A stretch of 64,000 nucleotides of DNA from Schistosoma haematobium (GCF_000699445.3 NC_067199.1:30774402-30838401), one strand, 5' to 3'. Positions 49,401 through 61,324 are shown, numbered from the stretch's first letter. Notes: generated by a model from the letters alone, not told the origin. Program-made: numbers and translations.

Positions 49401-51180
49401 CCATATAAGATGAAATAGCTTTCCTGCTCTTTCTACTTATTAATGGTTTTCTATCTGACATAAACTTATTACAAAAATCATCTTCAACCCATGAAAACTG
49501 TTTTTTTTTTAAAAAAAGAATTTAAATGAAACCGACTTAAAAGACATAAAAATCAATAATTTGGAATCTATACTTAAATTGTTAACTATTCCTTCAGTTG
49601 GTCTTCTTAAATTTATCATTTACAAAGTATTTATTATACTCATGGGGATTCAATAAATATCAAACTTGGATATATACAATTTCTATTTTATTTTACATCA
49701 GTATTTAAAAACAATCTACTTTAGTTATTTATTGGAAAAGTAGAGATTATCATATATAATTAATAATCTTTATTAAAATAATATTCAAAAAAAAAGAGAA
49801 AACTTATTTTAATTATAACTTACCATTAGGTGAATAACTTGATTGCTTACGTGATTTTATTGTTGCTAACAAATAATCTTTTAAAATACAATCATATGAC
49901 ATAGATGTAACAACGATGTAATGGTTTTTTCATTACAAGAAAATTAGAGTATAGTGTTTAAATAATTACCATTAAAACTATAGTAAAAAGAATAATCTGG
50001 AGGAAAAACTGAAGAAAATTAGCGAGTAATTTTTCTTAATTACTAGTGGAATGACCTCAGTTAATTGAGTATAAAAAGGTGGGATGGAGAAGTTTTTATT
50101 CTAGATGAGATAATGAATGAAGTCTCTCTAAACAAATGACCTGTTTAGAGTTGAAGATAACTAATAATAAATTAAACAAATTATATATTCAATGTTTCTG
50201 TGTGATTAAGAACAATATATACGTGGTTTAAGTTTGTATGTTTTAATAATCATAAGTAAAGTAACTTCAGAATAAGCTACTACTTCTTTGGGTACTTAGG
50301 TGTGTATCACTTGGTACCGTAAAAGGAGATAACAAATAGTGTAACGGCAAAAAAATATTGTTTATTATGACAAACTAGTCAACCTGGAGTTTGCATGGAA
50401 ATGCAACTAAACATTTGAATATACGGTACCGTCCGTTGAGAATTCTCGAATTACATGTCTAGCAGAGAGTAGTGATTATCACTTTAGGCGGATAGAATAC
50501 CTCCGTGAAAAACCGTGCTTAGTAATTTTTGAATGTGAGAAAGTTTTATCATTCTTTTATTTAAGTTTCATTTTCTGAGTTGATCAGTGAGTTATTATTT
50601 ATTTCATGTGTATTTTTATGAACGTAGATCATTATTTATCAGTATAAATGTCACAGTGAGTTTTTAAAATCTCTGTCAGAAGTAAATACATGAATTATTT
50701 TATATTAATACTTCTAAGCACAAATTATTTTCAGTGTTAAGAGATAAGATTTACACAGTAATATTCTAAACAACTGGTAAGTCAGACCAAATGAACAGCT
50801 GAATTATATGATCTACTGTCCCATTACAGTGCTGTTTTAAATAGCTATTTAAATAGAGATTGACGAATTACTTTGTAAATCTATTCAATAGTTGTAATGA
50901 AAAGTTTTCTTAAAATATGAAGTTAGAATGGAACATTATTTTCTTAATGAACACTATTTACTTAGTGAGAATAAAAGTGATTTCATACAGAAATTCAACC
51001 GAGAATTATTGTTTCTTAGATCTTGGCATACTTGAACTGTGTTTATCAAAATTAAAACTAAACTTGTTTCAGACAAATGACAATGATTAAAACCCACAAT
51101 GTCAGTCTTAGAAAAAACTATTATAAATGTGATGTTTCCGTGATCATGTAAACTATATATTTTTATAGGTGGCACAAAAT
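46420..51180. other. Gene-free AT-rich spacer
   Basis: No gene or repeat family supported. A minus-strand 69-codon ORF at 47646-47437 starting MFKLLCRSCLNLIEAAKESN is the only stretch that looks slightly less random. Confidence 0.45.
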
Positions 51181-51183
51181 AAA

Positions 51184-51290
51184 GAACTCCATCTGTGGCT
51201 CTTCTAGGATTATTACCTGTCCCAAGTCCGGGTTAAGGAGGAGAATTGGGTAACCTTACTAAAAATACGCTAACCAGAATAAAAAAATTA
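51184..51290 (+). mobile_element. RTE-like LINE, 5'-end-only fragment
   Basis: AACTCCATCTGTGGCTCTTC, then CCTGTCCCAAGTCCGGGTTAAG and CGCTAACCAGAATAAAAAA match the first about 125 bases of the LINE at 38491 (AACTCCGCCTGTAGCTCTTA, GGTCCCAAGCCCGGGTAAAG, CGCTTACCAGAAAAAAA). Nothing downstream resembles LINE coding sequence. Confidence 0.75.
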
Positions 51291-51855
51291 AACTTCCTAA
51301 ATTCTGACCAGTTATTAAAACAAGTGTGTATACAAGAGTTAATATACAGTTTTATGAAATCGTAAATGTAAAATCAGTAGACACCAGAAATATTCAACTA
51401 ACTCTTAAACCTTAATCATATTATAAAACAAAGGGATGGTATTCTCAGTTTGAATTGGACTCTGATAATGCTATCTAGAACGACAATGAAAGTTTCATAA
51501 TCAGATCATCCAACTTGAAAATATGCAGCATCACCAAAGGGATCTATCTAAACTACAAAAGCTCTTCGTTGTCATATAAATTGTAAAACTCAGTAGCAAA
51601 AAAATACAATATAGTGCATAAGTATTAGGTTTCAAATACGTCAAATATATAATATTACTTTACTTATAAACTGTTCAGGATTGAAGCACTAGCGACATTT
51701 TCAAATCCTATGGAGTTTCATAAGCTTATCGATCCATGTTTATCATAAACTCAAATAAGTATCAATCCCAAATAAAGGAATAGCATATTATTAGTAGAGA
51801 TTTTAAATTTATTCTACATACCCATATTTAAAATACGATACTTTTTATCATTATG

Positions 51856-52080
51856 GCGTTTGGAATCGGACATTAACACCGTCGGAAGTCAACTCAATGT
51901 TCTACAGGTTACGCCTTTGTGGTCAAGGTCGAAAGTCTTGTGTTCGAGTCTTTTGTGCAGGATCATGGATGCCGACTCCTGAAGAGCCCCGTCATAGGAC
52001 GAAACAACCGTCCAGTGCTTCCAGGTTTTCAATGGTAATTTGGCTTAGATCCATTTGTGAATTTAACTGTGAAAATAATT
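51856..52080 (+). mobile_element. Family-B SINE
   Basis: Head with B-box TGTTCGAGTC at about 51942, then a hammerhead-like region CCTGAAGAGCCCC...GGACGAAACAACCGTCCAG, and the body GTGCTTCCAGGTTTTCAATG. The core letters are kept, but stem I (CGACTC against CAGTGC) and stem II have mismatches. The 5' inverted end is not recognisable. Confidence 0.7.
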
Positions 52081-52881
52081 TTTATTGTTATAGTTACTCT
52101 TATTTCCTCTCTATCAGTATTCATTATCACATCAATATAGCTTTATTCATCTTAAGGAAAATTTAACTGCTTATTCTTACCTCATTTAATATAATACTTT
52201 TACAAAACTTTCACCACTCACACTATAAGCTTTTGTCTTTCTTATTTGTAGTCGTGTTTTTCACTTGATGATGATAACGGTATGGACAGTTTATTTTACT
52301 TTTTTTTAAAATAAAATTAATCGATTGTATGAACTAGTTCAATTTCCTTTTAGATTATGCTTCACTTGTGTATTTTCTTGCAGTTTGAGAAAATCACTAA
52401 ACAATTTAGTAACGAAGGAAGGAAGATCATTGAGAGAAAAAATCCAGTTTTACGTTGAATGTTAAAAGGAAAATTGAAAAAACACACAGAAAAGTGTTTC
52501 TTTTTGTGACAGAAGAAAAAAGAGAAATGATTTAATCGAAATCAATTAAAACTAACTAGTTATAAGTGAATTAATTATGAGAATTAGCACTGAGTTATTA
52601 TTATTTTGTTTTTTCTTCCTGAATAAAAATGGATTAAGTTGCCATGAAAGATTTGCCAAAATTATTTTTAAGATTAATTTAAGTCTTAAATCTAAGAATA
52701 AAAATTAAAAAAAATATTTGACTGTCTATAATTTTATTTATATTAATGAAATTCTATCAATCAATTGTGAGACATTTTTATCATAATCATTTAATTTACG
52801 AATATTATCGAATCATATAATAAGGACTTTAAAACAATCAGATTTGTTAATTACTCAACTTATAGTTAAGGCGATATTCTA

Positions 52882-53170
52882 TTATCAATAGTTGAAATCA
52901 TAAGTCAATTGAAGCCGGACCACCATGGAAAACCCGGAAGCACTGGATGGCCGTTTCGTTCTAGTATGAGACTTTTCAGCACATCCACAATCCCATTCTC
53001 TGCGAGATTCGAACCCAGGACCGATCAGCCTCGCACGCGAGCGCTTAACCATTAGACCAGTGAGCTGGCATTCAACGTTGTTAATATCTAACTTCAACCA
53101 ATCTAGCTTCAACTGACTCATGATTTCAACTATTGAAATTACTAAAATCTCTACAAAACCCCTTCTGATA
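52882..53170 (-). mobile_element. Family-B SINE, apparently full length, with target duplication
   Basis: 8-bp direct repeat ATATTCTA on each side (52874-52881 and 53171-53178). The two ends are inverted copies: TAGTTGAAATCATAAGTCAA on the left and its near-complement TTGACTCATGATTTCAACTA-type sequence on the right. The minus strand holds A-box ACTGGTCTAATGGTTAAGCG and B-box GGTTCGAATCTCG. The hammerhead core reads CTGAAAA (G8 changed to A), so it should be inactive. Confidence 0.85.
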
Positions 53171-53368
53171 ATATTCTAATAGTTGAAAAAATGTTGATTT
53201 AGAACTTTTACAGATGTTCTTGAAAAAGTCATATCTTACTATTTGTCGAAATGGTATTGGTTTATCAGAGAACTTAATGCCATTCTAAAGGTTTATATAT
53301 TGAACTGTAGAAGTCAGCTTTAATCTCATAAAAAAATCGAGCTAGAGTTTCTACACACCCGTGACAAC

Positions 53369-53380
53369 TGTAATTCATTC
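53369..53380. repeat. 12-bp direct repeat left of the long palindrome
   Basis: TGTAATTCATTC, repeated in the same orientation at 53977-53988, 24 bases beyond the right arm. Confidence 0.7.
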
Positions 53381-53952
53381 TAAAGAGAGTAAGAACAAAG
53401 GTTGGTGCAGAATAATATGAATTCATTTTATTTCGTTAGGTTCTCATCAGCTGCTTACAACCTAAAATATTTGAAATTCAACGTTATTATAGATATTGAC
53501 ATACTTATACAACAGAGGGCGATGAAGGATGAATATATGTAACATAATGTGGTAAAGATTTCGTTAGAGTTAATGAGGTCATAAAATTTTTGTTTCGAAT
53601 ATATAGAGTTTGGGAGGGAAGGTTCCAGAAAATTGAAATAGTGATTAGAAATCATGGAATTAAAACACATTAATTCCATGATTTCTAATCACTATTTCAA
53701 TTTTCTGGAACCTTCCCTCCCAAACTCTATATATTCGAAACAAAAATTTTATGACCTCATTAACTCTAACGAAATCTTTACCACATTATGTTACATATAT
53801 TCATCCTTCATCGCCCTCTGTTGTATAAGTATGTCAATATCTATAATAACGTTGAATTTCAAATATTTTAGGTTGTAAGCAGCTGATGAGAACCTAACGA
53901 AATAAAATGAATTCATATTATTCTGCACCAACCTTTGTTCTTACTCTCTTTA
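53381..53952. repeat. 572-bp palindrome, 282-bp arms, 8-nt spacer
   Basis: Arms 53381-53662 and 53671-53952 are reverse complements with no difference found by eye; the same 66-residue run translates from both strands. The spacer is AAACACAT at 53663-53670. The arm sequence itself is AT-rich and matches nothing else in the window. Confidence 0.92.
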
Positions 53953-53989
53953 AAATAATAAAGGGAACTATGTGTATGTAATTCATTCG

Positions 53990-56485
53990 TCAACTTTCAT
54001 TAGCCGGAGAACTATTTGAACCTAGTAGGTACTGAAAAATTGTTTCTTTGCAGTTTGATACTCGCCATCAATTTGTTTTTATAGTCTTGTGAAGGATTGA
54101 AACCAGGACTTTTAAGAATCACGGCAAGCTTGTTAACTCCAGGAAATGGGGTTAGAGTCTAATAATTTACATTTGGAACTTCAGATGAACCGTGATTTGT
54201 CACGACAACACATCTGATAACATTGGAGATAACGGTGATTGTTATACGTCGGAAGTGGTTGAACTTTATCACTTGTTATGCTTTTATTAGGCTTTCCAGA
54301 ATCCACTTCACTGTATAACTAGTGGATATTTGTAATGGTATCCCTGAATTGGGCAAAATATGTGTATATAAAAGCTACATAGTGTAGTATTCAAAATACA
54401 TTATCTGACAAACAAATAACCGTTCATTTAGATGTTTTGAGAAATTTTGTGTTCTTCGAGTTGTCAGTCTGTACTGGTATTATCACTATAAATCGTGGAG
54501 CATTTCAGAGTCTAATTGGAGATGTTTTAACAGTGTATACTGAAAATTCGTAGCTTGAACTCTTGTGATACTGTGGTATGATACGTATTAGGTTGTGAAC
54601 AAAACTGTACTAAATAGTTTTAAGTTAAATCGAATACTCTTTGATTCTTAATAGAGCTTCTCAAGTTTTCAAAATATTATGAATCTATTTTCGGACTGCA
54701 TAAACGTCAATAAAGTAGTTAGCTAGCTCCTATAAATGAAATCTAACGACCGAGAAAACTTTGATTCCTAAAAGAACACACAAAAAGAGAGAGAGCAGTT
54801 TAGTGATAAAAAGTGTTGATTTACTTTGATCTTGTTTGCACGGTATTTTAGCATTATTTTTCTTTGAAGCCATTTTATCTTAGAGAACTGACCTAATTGC
54901 ACTTTTAAGTAAGTGCTATCAGCATATCATCTACCAACAATAAATTTAAGGAGAACCTCTATTTGTAGAAACTGAATATGTTTTACGAACCAAAATACCA
55001 TAGAATTCTATTAAACATTTAGAAGTCTTGTCATCTGAGATGACTATAACATCGATTTTCACGAATAGTACTGCAGTTGTTGTGAAAGACCATCCACGAT
55101 GTTTGTTCGCTACATAAAATATTTAAAATAGTAAATATTTATTCATAAAATTCTATAATGTTTTTCATTATAACTACAATTAAGCATGAAAGTAGATCGT
55201 TAAATTATCAGAAGTATGATCAAAAATTTAATCTATCAATGGTAAAAAATAAATTATTGTACTTAACTACAAATTGAAAGACTAGTATCATTATCTCTAG
55301 CTACACTCAAAATGTATTACTACACTCATATATCATTCTAGTCAAAGTAAACCACAAGAAAATGACTTCAATAGATCGTCCAGTTAATGTATTCAATCAC
55401 TTTTTTCTTCTTCAGAAATGATTAATAATACAAGTGTTTAAAGAAGTTTACGAAATGAAATATAAAATTTATTAATTTTTTGTTAAAATGTCAACGTTAA
55501 ACAAAACATAATGCTGACATTTTAAATAGATTTATTTGAGTAAGTGACGTTCTTAATTGTTTTTTTCCTTCTATTTATACTAGTGAACGTAAAGCATATT
55601 TCTTTTGAATAAACTGTCTTTCTGTCAAATCTTGTAAAAACTCACTTCTTAATGAGCTATGAATTGATGATGAATGATGACTGTATATTTAGTAACAAAT
55701 TTCTATGATTTTTTGTATAAATAGCTATTCATTTTTAACACCATTCGAAGAGATTGTTGTGAATTCATATATAGTTAAGTAGTGAAACAGAATAGAACGC
55801 TGTAGATAAGTTTTAGAACTGGCTAATAAATTTGGTGGTTATTGTTGTTTACTGAGTGACATGCTACATATTCTTCTGGATAGTCTGTGAGAAATGTGGA
55901 TGTGGCAAACGTGAAATTGAGTCAATGTGAAGGCAAATAGTGTTGTAAAGTAGCAAAACCGGTATTCAAGAAGTTTAATATAGAGGAAATTAAATGAAAT
56001 CATTTCTCATATTTTTGCTAGTTATTTATAGCATCTTTGTGTTGCAAACGTTTTTCTAAACACAAACACTGTGGTTATTGAATTGAATAGCTATATCTGC
56101 TGCTATATATAACAGATTAAATAAAAGTGTATATTGATGTAAATCTTATAGAAGATCTACCTGAAAACAAAATTGTCCGTTAATTACACATAGATTTAAA
56201 GAAACGGATTGTATTCCTTTAACTATTATACATTACAACCATAGTTGTATATTAATAAAACAATGGGTATCTATATTTTTATATGAAACTAATTATATCT
56301 CAAAAAATATTTTAATTTTATTTATATGACAAAAATAACAGAAACATTATCTGTAAAAACAATAACAAATATCTTAACAAAACAACTCACCATAAACAAG
56401 GGGATAATGTATATCCAATGACCTATAATTACATGATGTTAATGTAATGAATAGGATAACTGGATGTGTTTAGTTATTCCCATGC

Positions 56486-56517
<32 letters not shown>

Positions 56518-57610
56518 TTGAGAATGCGGCATTTTTAATAATATATGTGTTATTATTGTATTTGTTTATATAGGTCAAATTATGGTGGTTTTTCCACTTC
56601 ATTGTTTTATTTACGAAAAAGAATTAATTGTCGCATGAATTTTCTACTTGTTTTCTGTTTCTATTCATAACAGTAATTATAGTGAGCTTTTAACTGTTAA
56701 ATTTAATTTATTTAATGGGAAGTTTGTTATTCTTTCAACTTCACTTATTAAGTAAACAAGTAAGATAAACCTTTGAAGAGTTTACATATAATAAATAAAT
56801 AAATAATTATATATTTCATATATTTATCACTATTGTATATTATATTACTATTAGCGGCTTTATTCAATATTATATATTTGGTACAATATAGAATTCTCAG
56901 AATAAAGTATTGCAACACGTTTCCTTTTCTCATTTCTTGATCGACCCTTGCAATAAATAATGAGTGGTCGCCAGTTAGATGTTGACAGTTCAGGAATCGA
57001 CATCTGAATAATGTGAATTCTTTTCGATGTATATTGGCAGCAGACACAATGTTGCCTAACTTGTATAGCTAAAGGTCGTGAACTTTTCACAAACACACCT
57101 AAATAGGTTATACAACTAATAGGCATAATGATTTGTTAAAACAAACGAGTAAACAGATAACTTATTGAAATATCCAGATGGCAGGAACAGATGGCCCACA
57201 TATTCAAGCAGTCCGCCTTGGTCATGTGAAAACTTAGCTTAAAAAACACTATACGACATCCATAAAATATTTTTAAATGATTTTTCAATTTTTCACCACG
57301 TTGAATGTTTCGTCTCAATTGTTATCAGGTAAATAAACCGTATTTTACTAAAGATTGGAGTTTTAAAGTAAAACAACCACTTAAGACTTTATTTTTTGAA
57401 TGTCTTTTTTAAAAGATTAATTTATTGAAAAGCTTCTATTGACAAACTTTTGAATATCGTTGCTGGATCAAGAATGGAAAATGGTTTTTAAGTTTTGAGT
57501 GGATCATCAATATCAGTACCAAGAAATTGTTGGACCTGAGATAGATAAAAATGTTATAATAACTTGGTAGTTAAGGTAGTTATTTTACTTATTCAAACCA
57601 CTTTTTATTT
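53990..57610. other. Gene-free AT-rich spacer with a (TA)n microsatellite
   Basis: (TA)n about 14 units at 56486-56513. A minus-strand 88-codon ORF at 57126-56860 (MPISCITYLGVFVKSSRPLA...) is less repetitive than its flanks but overlaps another open frame and has no family. Confidence 0.45.
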
Positions 57611-57616
57611 GAGAAC

Positions 57617-58026
57617 ATGGCTGTTGAGATCGTTAATTGTCTGTTCACCTTAAGTATAGCTATAGCTGTCAGTTTATTAATAACACTGTTAAGTGAAAAT
57701 GATGACAATGGGTGCTTCGGTGCACACTATGAGTCATTGGAAGCTCAGATAAAAAGCCTATGTGGTTGAAAGCCCTTGAGTAATTTCAGGTAAAGGAAGA
57801 TTTTTATTAAGTATTTTGTGTTTCGTGTCATTTTCTAATCAAACGCTGCTAACGGAGTCTTTGAACGGCAGGCTTAGGTTTTGTTTTCAGCTCAGAAAAG
57901 GATGGTATACGATGTGAAAAAATATCTGACAATCTGATATTGAGCGGGACGATTCTGCAAGTTCTTTGCTCGATTGTTTGGGCTTCTAAGTTCGCTTTGC
58001 GCTACATTGAGAAACAACAACGGTAA
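57617..58026 (+). CDS. Candidate two-exon gene for a 92-aa membrane protein, family unknown
   Basis: Not recognised by family. Exon 1 (57617-57764) encodes MAVEIVNCLFTLSIAIAV, then SLLITLL and an acidic Cys-containing segment. Exon 2 (57896-58026) encodes a Cys-containing hydrophilic start, a hydrophobic segment (LILSGTILQVLCSIVWASKF) and a basic end RYIEKQQR, then TAA. Joining them keeps the frame (149 = 148+1 split codon GAA) and gives 92 aa with one N-terminal hydrophobic stretch (signal or anchor) and one near the C-terminus. The acceptor tract before exon 2 is strong (TTTTGTTTTCAG then CTCAG). The donor is weak: TGTG|GTTGAA, with a phase-compatible alternative TTCG|GTGCAC at 57719. AATAAA at 58092-58097 would serve polyadenylation. 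Codon choice and hydropathy look more gene-like than the surrounding AT-rich DNA. It could be an isolated small gene or part of a larger one; micro-exon-type secreted proteins of schistosomes are one class to compare. Confidence 0.4.
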
Positions 58027-58029
58027 TAT

Positions 58030-59003
58030 GGAGAAACTTCATTGCTGGAATAAGATGTAACCAGGAGATGGCTTTGGTAGATAATATGACAAATAAATCA
58101 TCACGGCATTTGGATTATTAGCTATTAAATGCGTACGAAACCTAATTTGATTAACAGATATTTTTAGAGCTCAGTACCTCAACCGTTTTCATCAAACTCG
58201 TTTGTGGGAAATATTTCAAAAACCTTAACCTGACATATAATTATAACTCTATTAATGTGAATTCCATTCAGTCTATTAAATATTGTCTACAGTCCATAGT
58301 TTCCGTATTCTCATTGACTTTTAGGACATGTTAGTTTTTTCTTTATTACACTGAACAATTTCGGATTTCTGACTGTTCAGAGAATAAGCATTATTTTTAT
58401 TAATTTAAGTTACTTTTGAATCTTTCAAAGAAGTTTCCATAACTACGAATTAATTTTAATGTATCCGTGCAAAGAACTTTAACTTTGGTAAGTAATCAGC
58501 CGCTAATTTCCGATTGCCTTTTTTATTTGATATTTAAAGTTGTCAAAATGATATTAAAACCTACAGCAAATAGAAGAACTAATATTTTTAGATTTATTAA
58601 ATAAGTTTCTTCTTTACATGGTCTGTATTAAGTATTGAAATGTGATTAGAAAATGTATAGCTAATTATATAATAGAAAAAAATAATGTGTATCAAATTTA
58701 TTGTTATGATTATGGTTTTTCTGGAATATGGAATTGAAAAATAACGCCGATAGATAGTTTTAGGCTTATGTGATAAATCATTTTATTATGAACTAAGTAA
58801 CATAATTGTGGTAGAATTGAATTTAAAAATAATAATTGATCACTGTTTTGATATTAATAATTAGTATTTATATTTCAAGAGAGTCAGTGCTGTATTCTTA
58901 TTTTCCACTGTGACCTGTTTCACACAAATACAATTATATAATTTGATGGAATACATATCTTTCATCTCAACTTGATATAGGTGTATAGAATGATCCAGTA
59001 ATA
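58030..59003. other. AT-rich spacer
   Basis: Apart from the AATAAA at 58092 linked to the candidate gene, nothing identified. Confidence 0.45.
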
Positions 59004-59017
59004 GATTATCGTCTTGT

Positions 59018-59269
59018 TTTTTTATTGGGATCATGAACTGATCGATGTTAGACCACCACTGAAAAGCTGGAAGCACCGGACGCCCGTTTTATTGGACTGA
59101 AGGCCCTGGGTTCGAATCCTGAGAGCGGGATCGTGGGTATGCATTGCTGAGGAGTTCCACAGTGGGACGAAACGGCCGTTCAGTGCTTCCAGGTTTTCAA
59201 TGGTGATCTAACATCAATCAGTTCATGATCTCAATAAAAAAAACTTAATAATCTCCACAACCCTATACT
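59018..59269 (+). mobile_element. Family-B SINE with inverted ends, 14-bp target duplication and intact hammerhead core
   Basis: GATTATCGTCTTGT flanks both sides (59004-59017 and 59270-59283). The left segment (ATTGGGATCATGAACTGATC, GTTAGACCACCACTGAAAAG) is the complement of the right segment (TTTTCAATGGTGATCTAAC, CAGTTCATGATCTCAAT). A B-box GGTTCGAATCC lies at 59109-59119. The A-box half of the head is reduced. Its long, exact target duplication and preserved ribozyme core suggest it is the youngest SINE in the window. Confidence 0.88.
59141..59186 (+). ncRNA. Hammerhead ribozyme motif with complete core
   Basis: Stem I GCATTG (59141-59146) pairs with CAGTGC (59181-59186), with one G-U. Core CTGAGGA (59147-59153). 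Stem II GTTCCACAGTGGGAC (59154-59168, one U-G). GAA (59169-59171). Stem III ACGGCCGT (59172-59179, two to three pairs with a tiny loop). The base before the cleavage site is T at 59180 (a GUU triplet, allowed but usually slower than GUC). A minimal stem III is typical of the schistosome Sm-alpha and other retroelement hammerheads, which work best as dimers. Confidence 0.75.
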
Positions 59270-59734
59270 GATTATCGTCTTGTGTTGACGGTTACACAAC
59301 TCGTGAGTTATATTTTTAATTGCTACATCATACTTTAACAAAAATTCTTTAGTTATTTGTGAATATTAATATATAATGCTATTTATGTTTATACATTTCA
59401 GGTGAATCGCATACTTTAATGATAATGTGAAATAGATTTTATTGTGGATGAGTCATGTGACGATAAGAGGAAATGTGGAAATATCGGGAATGTAAATCGC
59501 TGTAGTGATATTTCATTTATTTCAGGTGGTATCAAACCAATATTGTAGTGAGTGAGAACACAAATAGGGACAATCGAATGTATATGAATACGAAATAACA
59601 CGATATCTTAGTAAAATCTGAGGATCATACTTCACTTACAGAATGTCAATCAGTTGTCTCAGATTTGATTGTTCTTTCGTTTTTACACCAAACATTTTCT
59701 GTTTTCGTTCTCTTTTCTTCGATCTTCTTGACCT

Positions 59735-59810
59735 TCTGCATCCAGGCATTTCACTTTCGACTGATGATGCGTGCTACTTATATCTATCGACATCAGTAGC
59801 ACACACCACT
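59735..59810 (+). repeat. Short dispersed repeat, copy 2
   Basis: GGCATTTCACTTTCGACTGA, TGCTACTTATATCTATCGAC and ATCAGTAGCA match the minus strand of 31065-31185. The overlapping plus-strand ORF at 59643-59975 therefore includes repeat sequence and is unlikely to be a gene. Confidence 0.6.
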
Positions 59811-59979
59811 CAATGGATCAGAAATTATAGGCGTTTTTCTTTTAGGATTAACTATCTAAAGAAGTTCATTCGTCCCAACTTAAACTGCGATAGGGTTCCT
59901 ATTTTTAGTATAATATTAAATGAATACAGGTGGAAACCTGGAAGCATTCAGACATCATTGGATTATTATTTCTAAATGT

Positions 59980-61320
59980 TTCTACTTTGTGAAAGTAATA
60001 TGGTGCTTAGTTAGTTTGAAATAATCTTACTCGAGCTGAATCAAACTGATTAATCTAAGAAGTAAAACCCTTTCTTTAAAACTATTAATTTTTGTAAACC
60101 TTTACACTTTACGTACCACAGGGCTATTCATCTAAATGAATATGATATTTTGAATTATTTTATTTTCACATTCTGATCGTGTGTACAATATCAAAAGAAT
60201 AGTTGATTAGAAAGAACGAAAGTTAAATCTATCTACAGGAAAAAACAATTCAAATTAAGGAAATTCAGAAGAAAACAGTTAATGATAGACTTAACTTTCA
60301 CACACTTTATCTTCTGTCATTGTTCTTTGTCTTCTTACTACTCTTATTATTACCATTATCATCATTACTTTTACTCATTAAAAGCTACTCAAAGCAAAAC
60401 TGAAAGGAAAAAAAACACATAAAGCTAAGCAATAACGACAACAATCTATTTATTAACTGACGTTGTAAAGTTGAATGCCATAAAAAGGAGTGACATAAAG
60501 AAAAAGATGAATACTGAAATGAAAAACAATAAAAATCTTAAGATTAAAATACATAATTTCAGTATACAACATGAAAAGAAATTCGAGAATTTTTAAATTA
60601 TTTATAATAATAAGTAGATGAGTGACTTTGTGAGTGAACTTGACTTTATAGAATGACTTTGACAATGAACTAATAGTTTGATTTCTGATGTCAAAATAGA
60701 TAAAGCAATTTATTTTCACGTATAAATATACTGTATATATTACTTTGTTACAATCGTAATGATAATAATTTTTAAAATACAACGGGAATGTAATATATGA
60801 ACTCGGAAATGTGTTTAATTTTCTTGAAACTGATAGAGACAACTTTAAGGAATCAGGAGACAGGAATACTGTGTAGGACCAGGATAAGTCGACTGCAAAC
60901 TTTATGTAGGTACAAAACCATGTATTATCATAATACTAACTATCAAAGCTAGTTGAATGTGATGAATGTGATTTTTCCTATACATTTTGTTAGGCAGTTC
61001 ATAATCAAAGTTAATATAATGTCTGGTCCTTGTAAGATGTTAACGTTTAGTTTATAAACTTTGCCTTAGTTTCAAAATTATCTTAAATTAAAATGTTTTT
61101 ATTTACTGTGCTTTCTTTAAAGTCTTCATTTGAGGGATACTGGTCTAAATATTCCGAGAGAATAGTTTAAGAATTTTTTAATATAATGAACTAGCTATCG
61201 TGAAGCAAAAGTATAATAGTGATTATTGACACACATTTGAAGAGTTTATGGGGAGGTAACACTTCACGAAATGTTAAATAGGAAATAGTAACATTCGATG
61301 TACGATTACCTAGAAGTTAA
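59980..61320. other. Gene-free AT-rich spacer
   Basis: No supported gene. The minus-strand ORF at 60842-60453 is Tyr/Phe/Ile-rich translation of AT-rich DNA. Confidence 0.45.
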
Positions 61321-61324
61321 AATT

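Noticed and set aside
52885..53121. 78-codon minus-strand ORF (SRARLIGPGFESRREWDCGC...)
   Set aside because: Translation of a tRNA-headed SINE; the similar plus-strand ORF at 51897-52166 is explained the same way.
53455..53878. Two 74-codon ORFs with nearly identical products on opposite strands
   Set aside because: They are the two arms of the palindrome read from each strand; the peptide is Tyr/Phe/Ile-rich and not gene-like.
59643..59975. 110-codon plus-strand ORF as a gene
   Set aside because: It contains the dispersed repeat also found at 31065-31185 and shows no other coding evidence.
60453..60842. 129-codon minus-strand ORF
   Set aside because: AT-rich low-complexity peptide; its length is not unusual for this composition.
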